A stretch of DNA of 64,000 bases from JAXDTI01 sp034090045. Lineage in GTDB: Bacteria; Actinomycetota; Actinomycetes; Actinomycetales; Actinomycetaceae. A program made the translations under genes and the position numbers. Below, piece by piece: positions 34,846 to 42,973 of the stretch; the stretch's first letter is position 1, and every line of letters begins with the position of its first letter. The notes under the pieces were generated by a model, which did no database searches, was not told where the DNA came from, and was given only the letters and a program-made list of their open reading frames with translations. The stretch covers positions 186,001 through 250,000 of the forward strand of contig JAXDTI010000002.1 in NCBI GenBank assembly GCA_034090045.1. The letters are read 5' to 3'.

Positions 34846-35403
34846 CTATCGCCGAATAAGCTCCTCTCTTCGGTCAATGAGGTACTCTCCGGTACTGACC
34901 AAGGCAGCGAGCCAGAGCGCCTGACGGGTATGCGGCAGGCGTTTCCCGGCGGCGCGGCGACGCTCCCCACGCCGGAAAATCCAGCGTTCCGCCGCCACAT
35001 CGAGCGCAATCATGCCGGCCAGCACCACTGACCCTCCTAAAAGGAATGCAGCACGTGCGCGCTTCGACTCCGGCAGTTTCAGAGTCTCCCGATCGTCAGT
35101 GTCGGTGCCCACGATGCCGTCAGTATCGGTGCCCGCGAAGTTTTCACTTTCCATCGTGTCCAGATCGGTGTCCAACTCGGGCATATTGGCATCTTCGCGG
35201 GTCAGCCCGTCATGGACGACCACTCCGGTCACGGCTGCGACAACCGCGGTTTTTGCCGCAATCCGTGCCGACCGCCTGCGTATAAAATCCGGTGTCGCAT
35301 AAAAGATAAACGTCAAGATTCCGTTACTCACTGCGCTCGCCAACCTCGGCGCATCCTTCATGGTCTCGTGAAGCCTTTCCATCCCAGGTACCGGGCACCC
35401 CAT
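34846..35403 (-). CDS. Predicted membrane protein of unknown function
   Basis: 185 residues, with GGAGGA 5 bases before the ATG. A hydrophobic segment near 25-37, another around 48-62 (KTAVVAAVTGVVVHDG) and one at about 118-136 (AAFLLGGSVVLAGMIALDVA). Between them lies a very acidic loop (about 70-105) rich in Asp/Thr (DLDTMESENFAGTDTDGIVG). The C terminus is basic (RRGERRRAAGKRLPHTRQAL). I recognise no family. It lies between the DUF4143 region and the aldo/keto reductase; the following 280 bases hold only fragments. Confidence 0.6.
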   Translation of the reverse strand: MGCPVPGMERLHETMKDAPRLASAVSNGILTFIFYATPDFIRRRSARIAAKTAVVAAVTGVVVHDGLTREDANMPELDTDLDTMESENFAGTDTDGIVGTDTDDRETLKLPESKRARAAFLLGGSVVLAGMIALDVAAERWIFRRGERRRAAGKRLPHTRQALWLAALVSTGEYLIDRREELIRR

Positions 35404-35660
35404 AACATCCTCCTATAATCGCTTACGCGACCAATTGTAGCTGCTAGTTTCCATCGAGTATCCCGGCAGCGTAACCGCCCCAAGAACAGTCCCAGCTCAG
35501 TAGGGTCTCGGCGAAGCACGCCGAAGAAACGATGCGCTGCGCTTGCCTTTCTTGTGACGAATACACCAATCCGTTTCAACTAGGCACAGCTACTGGTGCT
35601 GCCGTCCCCTCCCCGCATTAGCCACAATACAGACCCAGGTGGGTGGCTTCACCGAATCAT
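35404..35660. other. Intergenic region without a supported gene
   Basis: About 290 bases separate the membrane-protein start from the aldo/keto reductase. A minus-strand open frame (35358-35579) overlaps the start of the membrane-protein gene, lacks a ribosome site and resembles nothing; I see only the two promoters' territory. Confidence 0.5.
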
Positions 35661-35689
35661 TTACGGAAAGCGGGCACCACCCATAGAAT
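35661..35689 (+). promoter_or_regulatory. Leaderless promoter of the aldo/keto reductase
   Basis: TTACGG (35661-35666) and TAGAAT (35684-35689) are 17 bases apart; the -10 ends 6 bases before the ATG at 35696. Confidence 0.55.
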
Positions 35690-35695
35690 TGGGGC

Positions 35696-36703
35696 ATGGT
35701 TGATTACGTATTCCTCGGCAACTCCGGCCTGAAAATCTCGAACATTATTCTCGGAAACTGGCTGACCCACGGTTATCAAATCAAAAAGGACGAGGCCACA
35801 CAGTGCATCTATGCGGCTCTCGATGCCGGCATCACCACCTTCGACACCGCTGATGTCTACGCCAACGGGAAAGCCGAAAAGATCCTCGGAAAAGCAATCT
35901 CAAAGGCTCGCCGCCAATCCCTTGTCCTGATGACAAAGGTTTTCTGGACGACCGGTCCCGGTGGGCCAAACGACGCTGGACTGTCCCGCAAACACATTAT
36001 GGAGTCGATCGATGCCTCACTGAAACGACTGGGCACCGACTATGTGGACGTGTACCAGGCGCACCGCTACGACGTGGAAACACCTATTGAGGAGACCATG
36101 CAGGCTTTCGCGGACGTGGTGCGTGCCGGCAAAGCCCTGTATATAGGTGTCAGCGAATGGACCGCAGAACAGATCCGTTACGCCCATGATTTCTCTCGTG
36201 AACTGGGCTTTCAAGTGATATCGAGCCAGCCGCAATACAATATGCTGTGGCGGGTGCCCGAGGCCGAGGTGATGCCGACCTCGGATGAGTGCGGCATCGA
36301 CCAGATAGTGTGGTCGCCGCTCGCTCAAGGCATCCTCACTGGTAAATATCATCCGGGGGAGCCTTTCCCCTCAGATTCCCGCGCGGCAGGCAAAGCCGGT
36401 CACTCGGTTAATCGAATCATGAACGATGACCTGTTGGCAGCGGTCGAACGTCTCGCCCCAATCGCCGATGAACTGGGTATTACGCAAGCCCAATTGGCGC
36501 TGGCGTGGGTGCTTCATAATCGGAACGTGGCCGCCGCAATCATCGGGGCATCCCGCCCGGAACAGATTAACGAGAATGTGCGGGCAGCCGATGTGGTTCT
36601 CGATGATGAGGTAATGGCGGCGATTGACGAGGTGATAGGCGATTTCGTGGAGCGCGATCCACGCCTCACCTGGGAGCGCGCCCCTCACGAGCGCCCGGTA
36701 TAG
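35696..36703 (+). CDS. Aldo/keto reductase (Kv-beta-like)
   Basis: 335 residues. TIM-barrel NADPH-dependent oxidoreductase. Catalytic tetrad visible as Asp and Tyr in TTFDTADVYANG, Lys in LVLMTKVFW and His in VDVYQAHRYD. The cofactor-binding part includes VWSPLAQGILTGKY and IIGASRPEQINENV. The sequence pattern is that of the potassium-channel beta-subunit-like group, which reduces aldehydes and ketones; the natural substrate is unknown. No Shine-Dalgarno is evident, but a promoter is spaced for a leaderless message. Confidence 0.92.
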   Translation: MVDYVFLGNSGLKISNIILGNWLTHGYQIKKDEATQCIYAALDAGITTFDTADVYANGKAEKILGKAISKARRQSLVLMTKVFWTTGPGGPNDAGLSRKHIMESIDASLKRLGTDYVDVYQAHRYDVETPIEETMQAFADVVRAGKALYIGVSEWTAEQIRYAHDFSRELGFQVISSQPQYNMLWRVPEAEVMPTSDECGIDQIVWSPLAQGILTGKYHPGEPFPSDSRAAGKAGHSVNRIMNDDLLAAVERLAPIADELGITQAQLALAWVLHNRNVAAAIIGASRPEQINENVRAADVVLDDEVMAAIDEVIGDFVERDPRLTWERAPHERPV

Positions 36704-36939
36704 CCCGCACCCTCCTGGCGTGCACAACTCTGGAGATTTTGACGAAAAAACACAGTCCCGGAACAATCCACCACAAATTAACCAGAGTTGTGCACAGCGT
36801 CGGCCAACCAGACCCGCATAGCCCGCACCCTCCTGGCGTGCACAACTCTGGAGAGTTTAACGAAAAAACACAGTCCCGGAACAATCCACCACAAATTAAC
36901 CAGAGTTGTGCACAGCGTCGGCCAACCAGAGTTATGCAC
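36704..36939. repeat. 118-bp tandem duplication with inverted repeats (palindrome family A)
   Basis: Copy 1 begins at 36704, copy 2 at 36822 (period 118) and runs to about 36930, differing at a few bases. Each copy contains GTGCACAACTCTGG and its exact complement CCAGAGTTGTGCAC about 62 bases apart (36720-36733 with 36782-36795; 36838-36851 with 36900-36913). A lone third right arm with ATGCAC lies at 36926-36939. The left arm continues GAGATTTTGACGAAAAAA, also found at 52.5 kb. Confidence 0.85.
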
Positions 36940-37001
36940 GGAGGTTTACCCGGTTGGGGCTGGCTTGGCAGAATGTCGGTTGTCAATGCGAGGATATATA
37001 T

Positions 37002-40000
37002 ATGGACAAACTAGCCGACATTTCACTGAAAAACCGCTCTTTCACGGCACTACTCACCGTTGTGATTGCGGTGCTGGGCGCGTTTTCGATGGTGACGATG
37101 AAGCAAGAACTAATCCCGAGTGTGGAGTTACCACAGGTCATGGTGATGACGGTGAGCCCGGGTGCCACATCGGAACAAATGAAAGAACGCGTCTCGGTTC
37201 CGATAGAACAGCAGGTCGCCACCATCCCGGAGGTGGTTTCCACCGAAACCCAGTCGATGGCAAATATCTCCACAGTCACGGTCGAACTCGAATACGGGAC
37301 TGACTTGGCCCGCGCCACCAGCAAAATAGATTTGGCTGTCAACCGCGCAAACACGAACTTCCCAGACGGTGCCGAGGCGCAAGTTATTTCCGGCGGCACC
37401 TCAAATATCCCGCTGGCTTATGTCGCCGTCACTTCGAAAGGTGATGCCATAGAGACTGCCGAGCGGATTCGTAACTCGGTAATCCCGAAACTGGAAAAAA
37501 TCAAGGGGATTTCTTCGGTACAAGTTCTGGGTGCCCCGGAACAGATTGTGCGTATAGGAGTGGATACCGAGAAAATACAGAAACTCGGTATCGAGTCTTC
37601 CGCAATCCAGACCGCCCTTGAAGATAACGGTCTGGCCGTCCCGGTAGGCTCCTTGGTCAGCGGAAACAGCACGGCGAATGTAACAGTTGGGCACAAACTG
37701 GCTTCCCTTGATGAGCTGCTCAACATTCCGGTACAGGGACCGAAAACCCAGGTTACGTTGCCTGATGGCTCCACCCAGGACGGCCCGGCTGAGGTTCATC
37801 CACTCTCGGAGATCGCGACTGTGGAGCTGACCGGTGCCGAGAGTTCTATGGTTGGGCGCCTGGACGGAAAGGATGCCCTGGCGCTAATGATTTTCCCGAC
37901 CGCGAACGCTAACATTGTCGAAACTACCGCTAACCTGGATGAACAGCTGGCAGACTTGGAGAAAACTGTCGGTAACGAGACGCGGTTTTCTGCGTTATTC
38001 GAACAGGCTCCCTATATTACCGGCTCGGTGAAATCCCTGGCTAGCGAAGGCTTTATAGGTTTAGTTTTCGCGGTTATGGTAATTTTGCTGTTCCTCCTCT
38101 CGGTACGTTCCACCCTGGTCACAGCAATTTCGATACCGCTGTCGTTGCTGGTCGGATTCATCGGGATGATGGTTGCCGGATACACGGTGAATATGTTGAC
38201 GCTGGCAGCGCTGACCCTCACGATTGGGCGAGTCGTAGATGACTCGATCGTGGTGGTTGAGAACATAAAACGTCACAGCGAATACGGTAAAGGCAAGGGC
38301 GCAGCAATCATGGACGCGGTTCGGGAGGTTGCCGGCGCGGTCACCGCTTCGGCGCTGGTTTCCTTAATCGTTTTCCTACCGATCGGTTTGGTTAGTGGGA
38401 TGGTCGGAGAGCTTTTCAGACCTTTTGCTTTCACCGTTATCATTGCTTTAGCGGCGTCCTTGCTGGTGTCGCTGACGATCGTACCGGTACTTGCCTACTG
38501 GTTTCTGAAGCCCTCGCGGGAGGCGCGCCTGGCTGCCGTGCAGGGCACCAGTACCGAACATCGTGCCGAGGTGGAGGCTCGCGAAGATCGGTATTGGTTA
38601 CGCCGAGCCTATCGTCCAGCGTTTGACATAACCCAACGACACCCGGCAGTTACCCTGGTGGCGGCGGTTTTGGTGCTGGGTTTGACGGTGGCGATGTTCC
38701 CCTTGTTGAAAATCAACCTGCTCGGAACCAGCAATATGGGCATGGTGACGATACAGCAACAAACTCAGGTTGGTCTGTCAACTGAGGCAATGGTACAGCG
38801 CTCTGAGCCGGTCGCTAAAGCATTAAAGGAAGTGGATGGCGCGAAATCAGTGGCAACGATTATTGGTGCCGCAACCCAGATGGGAGGGGAGGCAAACTCA
38901 ATCAGTTACCTGGTTTCTATCGACCAGGAGAGCGATATTGAGCGGGTTCGCACCGACATTACCGCTGCCGCAAAGGATGCTGCTGATGGGGATCAAATAG
39001 AGTTAAGTGACCAGTCGATGCTGGGATCCGGCAGCGTCGACGTGGACATCACTGCGCCCGATCCCGATACCCTGCAAAAGGCCACTGAACTGGTTTATTC
39101 AGCTTTAAAGGGGGTGGATGGTGCCGGTCAGGTGAAATCTAATTTGAGCGCGGAGGCACCCGCTGTGCAGGTTACCGTGAATCGGGATGCGGCCGCGAAA
39201 CTGGGTCTCACCGAGAATGCCGTGGTGCAGCTGATTTCAGCACAGATGGTGGAGCCAGAAATAGGCACTATCACTCTCGACAATATAGACACGAGTATTT
39301 TTGTTTCGATTGCAAACCCCGTGAAGACGGTAACTGAGCTGCGGGAAATGCAGGTTATGGGTCGTCCGATAACTGAGATTGCGAATATCGATGAGGTGCA
39401 TTCCATTCCGACAATCGTCACCAAGAACGGGCAGCAGACCGCGACCGTCTCGGTGACACCGGCCACTAATGATAATGTTGGTTCGGTCTCAGATGCGGTC
39501 GCTGAACGTGTAGATGCGTTGGATCTGCCTGACGGGACGGTCACCAACATGAGCGGTATCTCAGCGGATCTGGCCGATTCTTTCACGAAACTGGTGCTCG
39601 CGATTATGGCTGCAATCCTGCTTATATATGTGGTGTTGGTGTGGATCTTTAAGTCGCTGCGGCAACCGCTATTGTTGCTCATTTCGATACCTTTCGCCGC
39701 GATTGGGTCTTTCCTGGGGCTGCTGGTTACCGGCACGGCGCTGGATATTTCGGCGATGGTCGGGTTGCTGATGCTAACCGGAATTGTGGTCACGAACGCG
39801 GTGGTGCTCATCGACCTGATGAACCAGTACCGCGAACGTGGAGACAATCTGGTTGAAGCGATTAGGGACGGTGCGATGCGCAGGTTGCGACCAATAATCA
39901 TGACAGCGGTGGCGACGATTGCAGCGATGCTGCCGATGGCTTTCGGTTTGGGTTCTTCTTCGAGTTTCATTTCGCAGCCACTGGCGATCACGGTTATAGG

Positions 40001-40127
40001 CGGCTTGATTTCGTCTACGCTGCTTACGCTAGTTTTGTTGCCGGTGATTTACCGGCTTGTCGAGGGTTTGGTGGAGCGTAACAGCGAGCGTCGTGCCGCC
40101 CGGGAGGCCGCCGAATTGGCGAGTTGA
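37002..40127 (+). CDS. RND-family efflux transporter (AcrB/SwrC-like)
   Basis: 1041 residues starting MDKLADISLKNRSFTA, with GCGAGGA about 9 bases before the ATG; the open frame upstream runs into repeat DNA and is not coding. Layout is the duplicated RND plan: helix 1, a large extracellular loop, helices 2-6 (SEGFIGLVFAVMVILLFLL; GRVVDDSIVVVENIKRH with the proton-relay Asp pair), then a second loop and helices 8-12. Exports lipophilic or amphiphilic compounds by proton antiport. As in Bacillus SwrC it works without an outer membrane partner; no adaptor gene is adjacent. Substrate unknown. Confidence 0.93.
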   Translation: MDKLADISLKNRSFTALLTVVIAVLGAFSMVTMKQELIPSVELPQVMVMTVSPGATSEQMKERVSVPIEQQVATIPEVVSTETQSMANISTVTVELEYGTDLARATSKIDLAVNRANTNFPDGAEAQVISGGTSNIPLAYVAVTSKGDAIETAERIRNSVIPKLEKIKGISSVQVLGAPEQIVRIGVDTEKIQKLGIESSAIQTALEDNGLAVPVGSLVSGNSTANVTVGHKLASLDELLNIPVQGPKTQVTLPDGSTQDGPAEVHPLSEIATVELTGAESSMVGRLDGKDALALMIFPTANANIVETTANLDEQLADLEKTVGNETRFSALFEQAPYITGSVKSLASEGFIGLVFAVMVILLFLLSVRSTLVTAISIPLSLLVGFIGMMVAGYTVNMLTLAALTLTIGRVVDDSIVVVENIKRHSEYGKGKGAAIMDAVREVAGAVTASALVSLIVFLPIGLVSGMVGELFRPFAFTVIIALAASLLVSLTIVPVLAYWFLKPSREARLAAVQGTSTEHRAEVEAREDRYWLRRAYRPAFDITQRHPAVTLVAAVLVLGLTVAMFPLLKINLLGTSNMGMVTIQQQTQVGLSTEAMVQRSEPVAKALKEVDGAKSVATIIGAATQMGGEANSISYLVSIDQESDIERVRTDITAAAKDAADGDQIELSDQSMLGSGSVDVDITAPDPDTLQKATELVYSALKGVDGAGQVKSNLSAEAPAVQVTVNRDAAAKLGLTENAVVQLISAQMVEPEIGTITLDNIDTSIFVSIANPVKTVTELREMQVMGRPITEIANIDEVHSIPTIVTKNGQQTATVSVTPATNDNVGSVSDAVAERVDALDLPDGTVTNMSGISADLADSFTKLVLAIMAAILLIYVVLVWIFKSLRQPLLLLISIPFAAIGSFLGLLVTGTALDISAMVGLLMLTGIVVTNAVVLIDLMNQYRERGDNLVEAIRDGAMRRLRPIIMTAVATIAAMLPMAFGLGSSSSFISQPLAITVIGGLISSTLLTLVLLPVIYRLVEGLVERNSERRAAREAAELAS

Positions 40128-40142
40128 TCACTCAACTCGTCT

Positions 40143-42566
40143 TTATGCGCGTTTCAGGCGCAGCGAATTTGTCACCACCAGCACCGATGATGCTCCCATA
40201 AAGGCGGCTGCAATCATCGGGTTTAGGGCACCTGCTACAGCGAGCGGAATCGCAATAATGTTGTATCCGAACGCCCAACCTAGGTTTTCTTTGATTATGC
40301 GTAGTGTTTTCGCTGCCAGTTTTAGGGCACGCGGCACGCCAATTATGTCATCGCCGATGAGGGTAATGTCGGCGGCGGCGATTGCGACCTGGGTTCCGGC
40401 TCCGATTGCGACCCCTAGACCGCGAGTGTTTTCGTCTCCTGCGCCCGCTTGGGCGAGTGCCGCCGCGTCATTGATTCCGTCCCCTACCATCAGTACCCGC
40501 TGACCCTGTTCTTGATATTCGCTGACGATGTTCCGTTTATCGGCGGGAAGTACGCGGGCATACCATTTTTTTATTCCGAGTGTTTCGGCTACGGCACGAA
40601 CTGGTCCGGGCGCGTCACCGGAGACTATGACGGGTTCTATGCCGGTGTCTCGCAGCCACGCAACCACCTGGGCAGCGGCGGGTCGTATCTCGTCTGTGAG
40701 ACGGATACTGCCGATTACTGTGGTGCCTGTGAATTGCAGGTCATCGCGTTGCCAGGTGAGCATCCCGGAGTTGATGCCGCGGGGCGAGATGTCGGTTTTG
40801 TGTCCGAGATACTTAGCACCGTAGCCGGCGTGTTCCACAGCGGTTACCAGTTCGGCGGTGGCGGTTTCGTCGAGTCCGGTTACGCGTGCCGATTCGGTTA
40901 CCAGGTTTACTTCGGCGTTCGCGCCCGGCACTTTGTTGAGGGAACGTTCCACGCGGCGCACGCAAGCCGCACAACTCATGCCGGTGATGGAAAACTCCAG
41001 GTAGTCGGGGTTTTCATTGGGTTTGTTTTGTTCTGTTATAGGCTTCGCTGGCGCACAGGCGAGAGTGAGAGTGACTGGTGCTGGTTCGGCACCGGCGGCG
41101 GTAATGTTCTCAGCTTTCGCCACAGTCACCACTGTTTCGCCGTCACTGTCGCCGTCGGTGGGTATCGCCTTGGTGTTCACACCGAGGTCACGCAGCCATT
41201 CGGTTCCGCCGGCCAGCACGTATCCGCCGTTGAACAGTTCCGCAATCACGCCGTGGCCGGGGGCGTTGGCTATAGTTTCGGCTTCGAGTTGGGCTGTTGG
41301 CTGACCCGAATCGGAGGCAGGAATCCGATATTCTCGGATTGCGCGGGCAATCGGGTGGGTGGAACGTGATTCGGCTAGTTGTGCCAGATTTAATACTGTT
41401 TCAACGGTAAAGGTCGGTGCTGAACCTATACCTTGTATTTTCATTTTTCCGCTGGTCAGGGTACCTGTCTTGTCGAAGAGTGCAACGTTTACTGCGCGAG
41501 AGGTTTCTAACACTTCTGGGCCGCGAATCAGGATTCCTTGCTGCCAGGCGCGACCGGTGCCGACCAGCAGCGCCATCGGGGTCGCCAAGCCGAGCGCACA
41601 GGGACAGGCAACCACCAGCACTGATACTGCCGCTGTGACGGCGTCGGGGAGATCGCGAGTGACCAGTAGCCAACCAATCAGGGTGAGCAGGGCGATACTC
41701 AAAACTGTCGGGACGAACACTCCGGAGACCTGATCGGCGAGCCGCTGTATCGGTGCTTTACCCGCCTGGGCGTCCCAAACCAGCCGGCTGATTTGGGCAA
41801 ATACTGTATCTTTTCCGGTTGCGGTGACACGGATACGCAGTTCGCTTTCGCCGTTCATGGTGCCGCCGGTGACCGCCGAACCCTCGGTGACGGCGACCGG
41901 CACGCTCTCACCGGTTAGCATGGATTCGTCAATCGTTGAGGCACCAGAAATAACTACGCCATCAGCGGGAATCTGTTTGCCAGCTGCAACCAGACAGGTG
42001 TCTCCGATGTGCAGGTCGGTGACGGGAATCTGTTCGGTTGTGTTATCTTTTTCGGTTTCACGAATAGCCGTGTTCGGGGCGATTTGGGCGAGGGCGGTGA
42101 GGGTGTCATAGGCACGAAACTTTGCTCGCGCCTCTAAATACTGTCCCACCAGCAGGAACACTGTTATCATTGCGGTGGATTCGAAATACATATGACCGTT
42201 GGCGCCACTGACCAGCACCCACAGTGACCAGAGCGTGGAAACGATAATGCCCAGCGATACCAAGGTGTCCATCGTGAATCCGAAATACCTGATTGCGCGG
42301 GCAGCACCCCTATGGAAAGGCCAAGCACACCAGGTGATTATCGGCGCAGCCAGCAGCAGCCCGACCAGCCGCCAACCGCTGAACTGGAGTGCCGGTATCA
42401 TGCTGAGCAGCATTAGCGGCACGCCGAGCGCGACAGCAACGATCAGTCTGGCTTTTAATGCTAGGGCGCGCACCTCCCAAGAGTTAGTGGTTCCCTCCTG
42501 TTCGTCAACGTTTGAACTGGCTTTCTGAAACTCATTTTCAGAAGTCGCGGCGAATCCCGACAACAT
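40143..42566 (-). CDS. copA: Copper-exporting P1B-type ATPase with metal-binding domain inserted in the ATP-binding region
   Basis: About 807 residues. Core motifs counted from the TTG at 42584: TGES 224-227, CPC 327-329, DKTGT 371-375, THP 409-411, GDGIND 701-706. The CPC and family pattern indicate Cu+ export. Unlike normal CopA there is no N-terminal HMA domain; a complete one (ITGMSCAACVRRVE, Cys at 538 and 541, domain ~528-600) sits between DGETVVTVAK and GSIRLTDEIRP, where the N and P domains meet. The start is uncertain: the ATG at 42566 has GAGG 9 bases upstream; 42581 is an alternative. Either overlaps the end of copZ. Stop is 15 bases from the convergent RND gene. Confidence 0.92.
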   Translation of the reverse strand: MLSGFAATSENEFQKASSNVDEQEGTTNSWEVRALALKARLIVAVALGVPLMLLSMIPALQFSGWRLVGLLLAAPIITWCAWPFHRGAARAIRYFGFTMDTLVSLGIIVSTLWSLWVLVSGANGHMYFESTAMITVFLLVGQYLEARAKFRAYDTLTALAQIAPNTAIRETEKDNTTEQIPVTDLHIGDTCLVAAGKQIPADGVVISGASTIDESMLTGESVPVAVTEGSAVTGGTMNGESELRIRVTATGKDTVFAQISRLVWDAQAGKAPIQRLADQVSGVFVPTVLSIALLTLIGWLLVTRDLPDAVTAAVSVLVVACPCALGLATPMALLVGTGRAWQQGILIRGPEVLETSRAVNVALFDKTGTLTSGKMKIQGIGSAPTFTVETVLNLAQLAESRSTHPIARAIREYRIPASDSGQPTAQLEAETIANAPGHGVIAELFNGGYVLAGGTEWLRDLGVNTKAIPTDGDSDGETVVTVAKAENITAAGAEPAPVTLTLACAPAKPITEQNKPNENPDYLEFSITGMSCAACVRRVERSLNKVPGANAEVNLVTESARVTGLDETATAELVTAVEHAGYGAKYLGHKTDISPRGINSGMLTWQRDDLQFTGTTVIGSIRLTDEIRPAAAQVVAWLRDTGIEPVIVSGDAPGPVRAVAETLGIKKWYARVLPADKRNIVSEYQEQGQRVLMVGDGINDAAALAQAGAGDENTRGLGVAIGAGTQVAIAAADITLIGDDIIGVPRALKLAAKTLRIIKENLGWAFGYNIIAIPLAVAGALNPMIAAAFMGASSVLVVTNSLRLKRA

Positions 42567-42780
42567 CGTATCCGGCCTCATCAATCGCTGCTTTTATGTC
42601 TTCATCTGCGATTTCGGTGTCTGTGACCACCTTTACCTCGGAGGCTTCCCCAGGTTTCAAGGTCACTGCCACATTCTTTACCGGCGACAGGTTTTGTAGT
42701 GCTTCGGTTACATGCTGGACGCAGTGTCCACAGCTCATGCCCTCAACATCAACATCAATCACGCGGTCGATTTCATCCAT
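42538..42780 (-). CDS. copZ: CopZ-like copper chaperone
   Basis: 80 residues forming a single HMA domain with the GMSCGHC metal site near the N terminus and the ferredoxin-like pattern VxVEGMSC...V..AL..L..V..V.V. GAGGAGG precedes the ATG. It should carry Cu+ in the cytoplasm to the ATPase encoded next, whose start lies inside its last codons, so translation is coupled. Acidic residues at the N terminus (MDEIDRVIDVD) are more numerous than usual. Confidence 0.9.
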   Translation of the reverse strand: MDEIDRVIDVDVEGMSCGHCVQHVTEALQNLSPVKNVAVTLKPGEASEVKVVTDTEIADEDIKAAIDEAGYDVVGIRRDF

Positions 42781-42961
42781 AGCTCCTCCTCGGTTCTTGC
42801 GGTGTCAGCATACCTACTGGCAGCTCAATTCTACGGTTGCGTGGGTGTCGGCGCACCACGAGTGAGCATCGGTTACGCCCGTGGGCTGTGGTGGCAGTCC
42901 GGCTGTGGTGGCGGGGCAGCTACGGTGGGCGGCTAGGGTGGCGGTTGCTGTGGGGCGTAGA

Positions 42962-42967
42962 TAAACT
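42962..42967 (+). promoter_or_regulatory. Leaderless -10 box of the 500-residue hydrolase gene
   Basis: TAAACT ends 6 bases before the GTG at 42974, supporting that start codon. Confidence 0.4.
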
Positions 42968-42973
42968 GGCTCT

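Noticed and set aside
35358..35579. Minus-strand frame overlapping the 185-residue protein start
   Set aside because: TTG start without ribosome site and overlaps a better gene in another frame.
36704..36939. Possible CRISPR array
   Set aside because: Only two long tandem units with internal palindromes and no variable spacers or cas genes.
36906..37001. Upstream extension of the RND protein
   Set aside because: It runs through the palindromic repeat; the ATG at 37002 has a ribosome site and the family N terminus.
39128..39991. Long minus-strand open frame inside the RND gene
   Set aside because: Ser/Thr/Ile-rich shadow of a strong plus-strand gene; no ribosome site or family resemblance.
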